Source: Campylobacterales bacterium
Lineage (GTDB): Bacteria > Campylobacterota > Campylobacteria > Campylobacterales > QNZT01
Length of the DNA: 9,056 bases
Assembly (NCBI GenBank): GCA_027080605.1
Contig: JALWRO010000025.1
Location: forward strand, 1 to 9,056
Reading direction: 5' to 3'
Part shown: piece by piece, positions 5,447 through 9,056 of the stretch
How positions within the stretch are numbered: the stretch's first letter is position 1
Layout: each line of letters begins with the position of its first letter
Translations under genes and position numbers: made by a program
Notes under the pieces: model-generated
The model's database searches: none
Told to the model about the DNA's origin: nothing
Seen by the model: only the letters and a program-made list of their open reading frames with translations

Positions 5447-6766
5447 ATGAAAATTACCAAACTAAGTTTAGCTGCATTGGCAGTAGCAGGTTTCGCAAGC
5501 AGTGCAATGGCAATGGATCTTAGCAGTGTTACTGTTAAACCTTATGCTCAGGCAAAATTGTACTATGAAGCAACGGATATGAATGATAATGATATGTTTC
5601 ATAAAGATGCAGCGAGTGGTCAGGCATTGTTGACTGCAGGTGTTAGCGGTAAATTTGACAGTTGCTGGGGATATGGTTTTGAATATATGGTAGCGGATAC
5701 GCTTGGTCTCGAGGGTAACCTTGTCTCAAACACAAGAATGGGTTATGGAAGAGCGAGTGCCGGACGATATGGAGAATATTCTGCTAATGTTGCTGGTCTT
5801 CCTGGAACAAAAGCAGCATTGGTTTCTGGTTTAACAGAAACACAACATTGGGCATCTCAGGCATATGTAACTTACAGTCCATGTAACACAATTCTTTCAA
5901 ATACAACTTTTAAAATTGGTCGTCAATACCTTGATACTCCGCTGGCGTTTACTGAAAGATGGAACCTTGCTCCAAACAGTTTTGACGCGATTGTTGCAAT
6001 TAACCAAGACATCAAAAATGTAACACTGGTTGGTGCATATGTCGGTAGAGGTAATGGCATGAAAGTGCGAGTAACAAGTGGTGATGATTTTAATACATAT
6101 GCTGCTGGGAAAGGTGCATATGCAGTTGGTGCTTTAACAAAATTTGTTGATGGTCTACCAATTAACCTTTGGTACTATGATTTACCAAGTATGGCAACAG
6201 CGGCATGGGCTGATGCAGCTTATAATCTGAAACTTGCAGATGATATGGCTGTCGGCATTGGCGCACAGTATGGTACAATTATGCCTGCAGCCAATGGTGT
6301 TGATGATACTGTTGGATATGGTGTAAAACTGAGCGGAAAAATTGGTATGTTTGATGTAATGGCTGCATATACAACTATGGACGATGATGGTGCTGTTGCA
6401 TTAGCAAATACAGCAACTATGAGTGGTACTACTGGTGGTAAAAAAACAAAACTTTATACTGCTAACATCTATACTGATGGTACAGCTGTAGCTGTTCCTG
6501 GTTCAGATGCATGGAAAGTTAGAGCTGCTGTCAAGGTTGATGGTATCGGTAAATTTATTGCGCAATACAACTCGTGTGAAAATGATGTTACCAATGCTGC
6601 AATGCAGAATGTTGACGAGTTAGATGTGATTTACGCAACTAAGCTTGCAGGTATCAACACAAAATTGATCTATATGAACAGAAGTGTGACTGAAGGTGCT
6701 GTTGCAAATGCAGGTCTGAAAGACGATACAAATCACTTCAGAGTTATCCTCGCTAAAAACTTCTAA
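5447..6766 (+). CDS. Outer-membrane porin, OprD/MOMP-like
   Basis: This 439-residue protein carries a typical Sec signal peptide: Lys2/Lys5, a hydrophobic core to about residue 17, and cleavage after AMA at 20-22. The mature part has alternating polar/hydrophobic beta-strand pattern, many Gly and Tyr, and ends FRVILAKNF with the terminal Phe used for barrel assembly. KIGRQYLDTPL at 156-166 is the element that recalls OprD-type porins and the related major porins of Campylobacterota. It should form a channel for small solutes; the specificity is not readable. Codon use differs from its neighbours, with many GGT, GCT, GCA and AAA codons and visibly lower GC, as expected for a highly expressed gene, though recent transfer cannot be excluded. 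It appears to be transcribed alone, from the TATAAT at 5402. Confidence 0.9.
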   Translation: MKITKLSLAALAVAGFASSAMAMDLSSVTVKPYAQAKLYYEATDMNDNDMFHKDAASGQALLTAGVSGKFDSCWGYGFEYMVADTLGLEGNLVSNTRMGYGRASAGRYGEYSANVAGLPGTKAALVSGLTETQHWASQAYVTYSPCNTILSNTTFKIGRQYLDTPLAFTERWNLAPNSFDAIVAINQDIKNVTLVGAYVGRGNGMKVRVTSGDDFNTYAAGKGAYAVGALTKFVDGLPINLWYYDLPSMATAAWADAAYNLKLADDMAVGIGAQYGTIMPAANGVDDTVGYGVKLSGKIGMFDVMAAYTTMDDDGAVALANTATMSGTTGGKKTKLYTANIYTDGTAVAVPGSDAWKVRAAVKVDGIGKFIAQYNSCENDVTNAAMQNVDELDVIYATKLAGINTKLIYMNRSVTEGAVANAGLKDDTNHFRVILAKNF

Positions 6767-6790
6767 TCATTCTTGTTAGAAATCTCCTCA

Positions 6791-6814
6791 GACAAAGGGC
6801 ATATGCCCTTTGTC
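6791..6814. terminator. Perfect 24-base palindrome, likely bidirectional terminator
   Basis: GACAAAGGGCAT is followed directly by its reverse complement, giving a 10-bp GC-containing stem with an ATAT loop. It sits between the porin stop (6764-6766) and the stop of the convergent membrane-protein gene (6820-6822). On the plus strand it is followed by ACCTTTTAAAA, a weak T tract, so termination of the porin transcript is likely. On the minus strand no T run follows at once, so termination in that direction is less sure. Confidence 0.7.
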
Positions 6815-6819
6815 ACCTT

Positions 6820-7356
6820 TTAAAATACAATAAACAGTTCCGTCACAACCAAAATTGCAAACAGTACGTTAAAAAACATCTTCTCCCGTTTTAAAAACGC
6901 TTTTCTGAAACGTTTGATCGAATCACCTCTGCCGCTTCTGGTGACAATACCGCCTGTAAAGTGTGCTTTGTGAACTTCCAGACGTTCTATCTGCTCTTCT
7001 GTCAGAGGATTTTTGCCCTGTGAAACGAGGAAGAGGGAGTATTGATGGTTGAGAAACTGTGCAACTTTGTCGTTTAACGGCTGGTCGGCTGCCAGTTTAT
7101 CGAGTGCATTTGCTACAATAGCGCGTGCTTTGAGTATATTGACCCCTAATACAATATGGAGTATCATTGCAAAAAGTGTCAGGTTCGGGTGAAAAGGCAC
7201 GGTTAGAAAATAGCCAAATAGCATAGCGAAAAAGACAAACGTGAAAGTCGGAAAATCGAAACGGTTGATGACTTTGTACGGTGTCAGGTCGATATCGGCG
7301 GCAATATCCAGCCACGACTGATAATCTTTCAACTGTTTTTTGATAGCTGTAAACAT
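6820..7356 (-). CDS. Small integral membrane protein of unknown function
   Basis: I do not recognise the family of this 178-residue protein. Three hydrophobic segments stand out: about 36-55 and 58-77, which form a helical hairpin, and 160-178 at the extreme C-terminus. Between them is a soluble, charged region (about 78-159) rich in Lys, Arg and Gln, with HFTGGIVTRSGRGDSIKRFR at 132-151. The N-terminal 35 residues are amphipathic and probably cytoplasmic. No catalytic motif is visible. I chose ATG at 7356 because GAGGT lies four bases upstream (plus strand 7361-7365). A TTG 19 codons further up (7413) would also be in frame but lacks a good ribosome site. It is convergent with the porin and divergent from ligA, so it seems to be a single-gene unit. 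Confidence 0.75.
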   Translation of the reverse strand: MFTAIKKQLKDYQSWLDIAADIDLTPYKVINRFDFPTFTFVFFAMLFGYFLTVPFHPNLTLFAMILHIVLGVNILKARAIVANALDKLAADQPLNDKVAQFLNHQYSLFLVSQGKNPLTEEQIERLEVHKAHFTGGIVTRSGRGDSIKRFRKAFLKREKMFFNVLFAILVVTELFIVF

Positions 7357-7470
7357 AGATACCTCGTTTATTTCATGTTGTAAAGAAGATCGGCAAATAG
7401 CGTAAAAAGTCAAGAAAAATGGAATTTTTTTTGTTAAAAAATAGTATTATCTCTTTACAAAAGGAAGCAG
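7357..7470. promoter_or_regulatory. Divergent intergenic region between the membrane-protein gene and ligA
   Basis: On the plus strand TATTAT at 7445-7450, behind a T run (7425-7432), is a plausible -10 box for ligA; it would start transcription near 7457, close to the AAGGA ribosome site (7461-7465). The ten bases ATAGTATTAT at 7441-7450 also occur at 172-181 in the other divergent region, probably because both are promoter boxes. The minus-strand promoter is not clear. Confidence 0.4.
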
Positions 7471-9056
7471 ATGAGACCTGAAGAATACAGAGAAAAAGTA
7501 GAATTACTCAAAAAATATGCCCATGCGTACTATGTCGAAGACAACCCTCTGGTACCCGATGAAGTGTATGACAAACTCTACCGTGAAGTAGAGAAGTTCG
7601 AAGAGGAACACCCCGATCTCATACTGCCGGACTCACCGACACAGCGTGTGGGAGGGGAGTTGCTCGAAGGTTTCCGCAAAGCGAAGCACATTAAGCGCAT
7701 GTGGAGTATGGAAGATGTTTTTAGCCATGAAGAGTTGGTGGAGTGGATCAACCGGGTTGAAAAAAATGTCGATAAAAAACCCACTTACTATTGTGAACCG
7801 AAATTTGATGGAGCGAGTCTCAACCTCATTTATGAAAACGGGCTACTGAAACAGGCAATTACCCGCGGCGACGGAATAGAGGGAGAAGATGTCACGGCAA
7901 ATGCCAGAACCATCAGAGCCATCCCTATCCGTATTGACTATAAAGAGTTGATTGAAATCCGGGGGGAAGTGGTGATACGCAAAGATGATTTTGACGCGGT
8001 GAACAAAGAGCGTGTTGAAGCAGGTGAACCCGTTTTTGCCAATCCCCGAAATGCGGCGGCGGGAAGTCTGCGTCAGCTCGATCCGAAAATTACCGCCAAA
8101 AGGAGACTCTTTTTCTATCCGTGGGGCGTGGGAGAAAACAAGCTCGATTTTCCGCTTTTAAGTCAGAAAATGCAGTTTATTTACAAGCTGGGCTTTATCG
8201 AACCGCCGTTTCATGATATGTGCAAAGAGGTGGATTGTATCGAGAAAGAGTATGAAAAAGCGGTACGCCTTCGGGACGATTTTCCCGTCATGATGGATGG
8301 TATGGTTGTTAAAGTTGATGAGATCGCGTTGCAGGAAGTTTTGGGATATACCGTGAAGTTTCCGCGCTGGATGTGTGCCTATAAATTTCCCGCAATCGAA
8401 AAGATGACGAAAATCAAAGATATTATACTGCAAGTCGGACGTACCGGTGTGGTGACGCCTGTTGCGGTACTGGAACCTGTGGAGATCGAAGGGGTAATTG
8501 TCGAGAGAGCGACACTGCACAACTTTGACGAGATCGAGCGTAAAGATGTGCGCATCGGCGATACAGTCATCATCATTCGCAGCGGTGATGTGATACCGAA
8601 GATTACCAAAGTACTGACACAGTACCGAACCGGTCATGAAAAGCAGATAGCACGTCCGACACACTGCCCGGTGTGCGGCAAAGAGTTGCTGGACGAGGGT
8701 GCATTGATCAAGTGTCAAAACCTCGATTGTCCGGCGAGGGTGGTGAACTCGATCATTTATTTCGCATCAAAACAGTGTCTGAATATTGAAGGGCTTGGCA
8801 AAAAGATTGTCGAGCAGCTTTATGAAGCAGGGTTAGTCAAAAGTTTGCCGGATATTTTTTATCTGACGGAAGAGAAACTGTTACAGCTGGAAGGGTTTAA
8901 ACACAAAAAAGCACAAAATCTTCTCAATGCGATTGCCTCTGTCAAAGGTGCTCCCTGCTGGCGTTTTGTCAATGCCTTGGGTATCGAGCATATCGGCGAA
9001 GTAGCAAGTAAAAAAGTATGTGAGACATTTGGTTTGGGTTTTATTCACGCTTCAGA
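7471..9056 (+). CDS. ligA: NAD-dependent DNA ligase, 3' end missing (runs off right edge)
   Basis: LigA seals nicks in duplex DNA during replication and repair, using NAD+ to adenylate its active-site lysine. The 528 visible residues cover most of the usual 650 or so. Domains in order: Ia (about 1-65, with HAYYVEDNPLVPDEVYD at 18-34), nucleotidyltransferase with Lys111 in EPKFDG, RGEVV at 164-168 and the late Lys motif around MDGMVVKV (275-282), OB fold (about 312-395), a four-cysteine zinc finger (Cys399, 402, 415, 420) and the helix-hairpin-helix region from about 435 (LNIEGLGKKIVEQL). The BRCT domain and part of the HhH region lie beyond the window. The ATG at 7471 has AAGGA five bases upstream. 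No frameshift or missing key residue is seen. Confidence 0.97.
   Translation, partial: MRPEEYREKVELLKKYAHAYYVEDNPLVPDEVYDKLYREVEKFEEEHPDLILPDSPTQRVGGELLEGFRKAKHIKRMWSMEDVFSHEELVEWINRVEKNVDKKPTYYCEPKFDGASLNLIYENGLLKQAITRGDGIEGEDVTANARTIRAIPIRIDYKELIEIRGEVVIRKDDFDAVNKERVEAGEPVFANPRNAAAGSLRQLDPKITAKRRLFFYPWGVGENKLDFPLLSQKMQFIYKLGFIEPPFHDMCKEVDCIEKEYEKAVRLRDDFPVMMDGMVVKVDEIALQEVLGYTVKFPRWMCAYKFPAIEKMTKIKDIILQVGRTGVVTPVAVLEPVEIEGVIVERATLHNFDEIERKDVRIGDTVIIIRSGDVIPKITKVLTQYRTGHEKQIARPTHCPVCGKELLDEGALIKCQNLDCPARVVNSIIYFASKQCLNIEGLGKKIVEQLYEAGLVKSLPDIFYLTEEKLLQLEGFKHKKAQNLLNAIASVKGAPCWRFVNALGIEHIGEVASKKVCETFGLGFIHAS

Noticed and set aside
7357..7413. TTG start that lengthens the membrane protein by 19 residues
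   Set aside because: No ribosome site precedes it, whereas the ATG at 7356 has GAGGT close by.
8158..8718. 186-codon open frame on the minus strand
   Set aside because: It lies wholly inside ligA, whose motifs run through the region, and its translation has no recognisable domain.

Overview
The window looks like chromosomal DNA of a Campylobacterota bacterium, probably a marine sulfur- or hydrogen-oxidising relative of Sulfurovum or Sulfurimonas. The reasons are the style of the OprD/MOMP-like porin, a histidine kinase with the H-box AHQWRQPL common in that phylum, AT-rich promoters that are strong in the -10 box and poor in the -35 box, and an animal-type arginine kinase, which few bacteria carry. 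The genus is an inference from pattern recognition, not from a database search.

Layout. A HAD-superfamily phosphatase runs off the left edge on the minus strand (1-145). Diverging from it is a two-component pair: an OmpR-type response regulator (255-959) and a sensor kinase with four CBS motifs and a PAS-like region (956-2821), whose start overlaps the regulator's stop. After a 73-base gap comes a tight three-gene unit: argB (2895-3746), an unrecognised 82-residue protein with an ATGA overlap (3743-3991), and a full-length ATP:guanidino phosphotransferase very close to animal arginine kinases (3993-5030). A 416-base non-coding region follows. It holds a 12-bp inverted repeat, two AAACGTTT palindromic cores, direct repeats and the porin promoter. 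The porin gene (5447-6766) faces a small membrane-protein gene (6820-7356, minus) across a perfect 24-base palindrome. Diverging from the membrane protein, the NAD-dependent DNA ligase gene ligA (7471 onward) runs off the right edge.

How the genes work together. ArgB makes the committed step of arginine synthesis and has the N- and C-terminal features of the arginine-inhibited form. The kinase two genes later would convert arginine and ATP to phosphoarginine and ADP, an ATP buffer. Coupled translation suggests that arginine supply and phosphagen formation are set together, with the small protein as a possible partner. The upstream kinase has one CBS pair with intact ribose-phosphate-binding motifs, so it may sense adenine nucleotides. 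That would put an energy sensor beside an energy buffer, but the functional link is only inferred. The phosphagen operon is the most notable content; the rest is mostly housekeeping or ordinary envelope genes.
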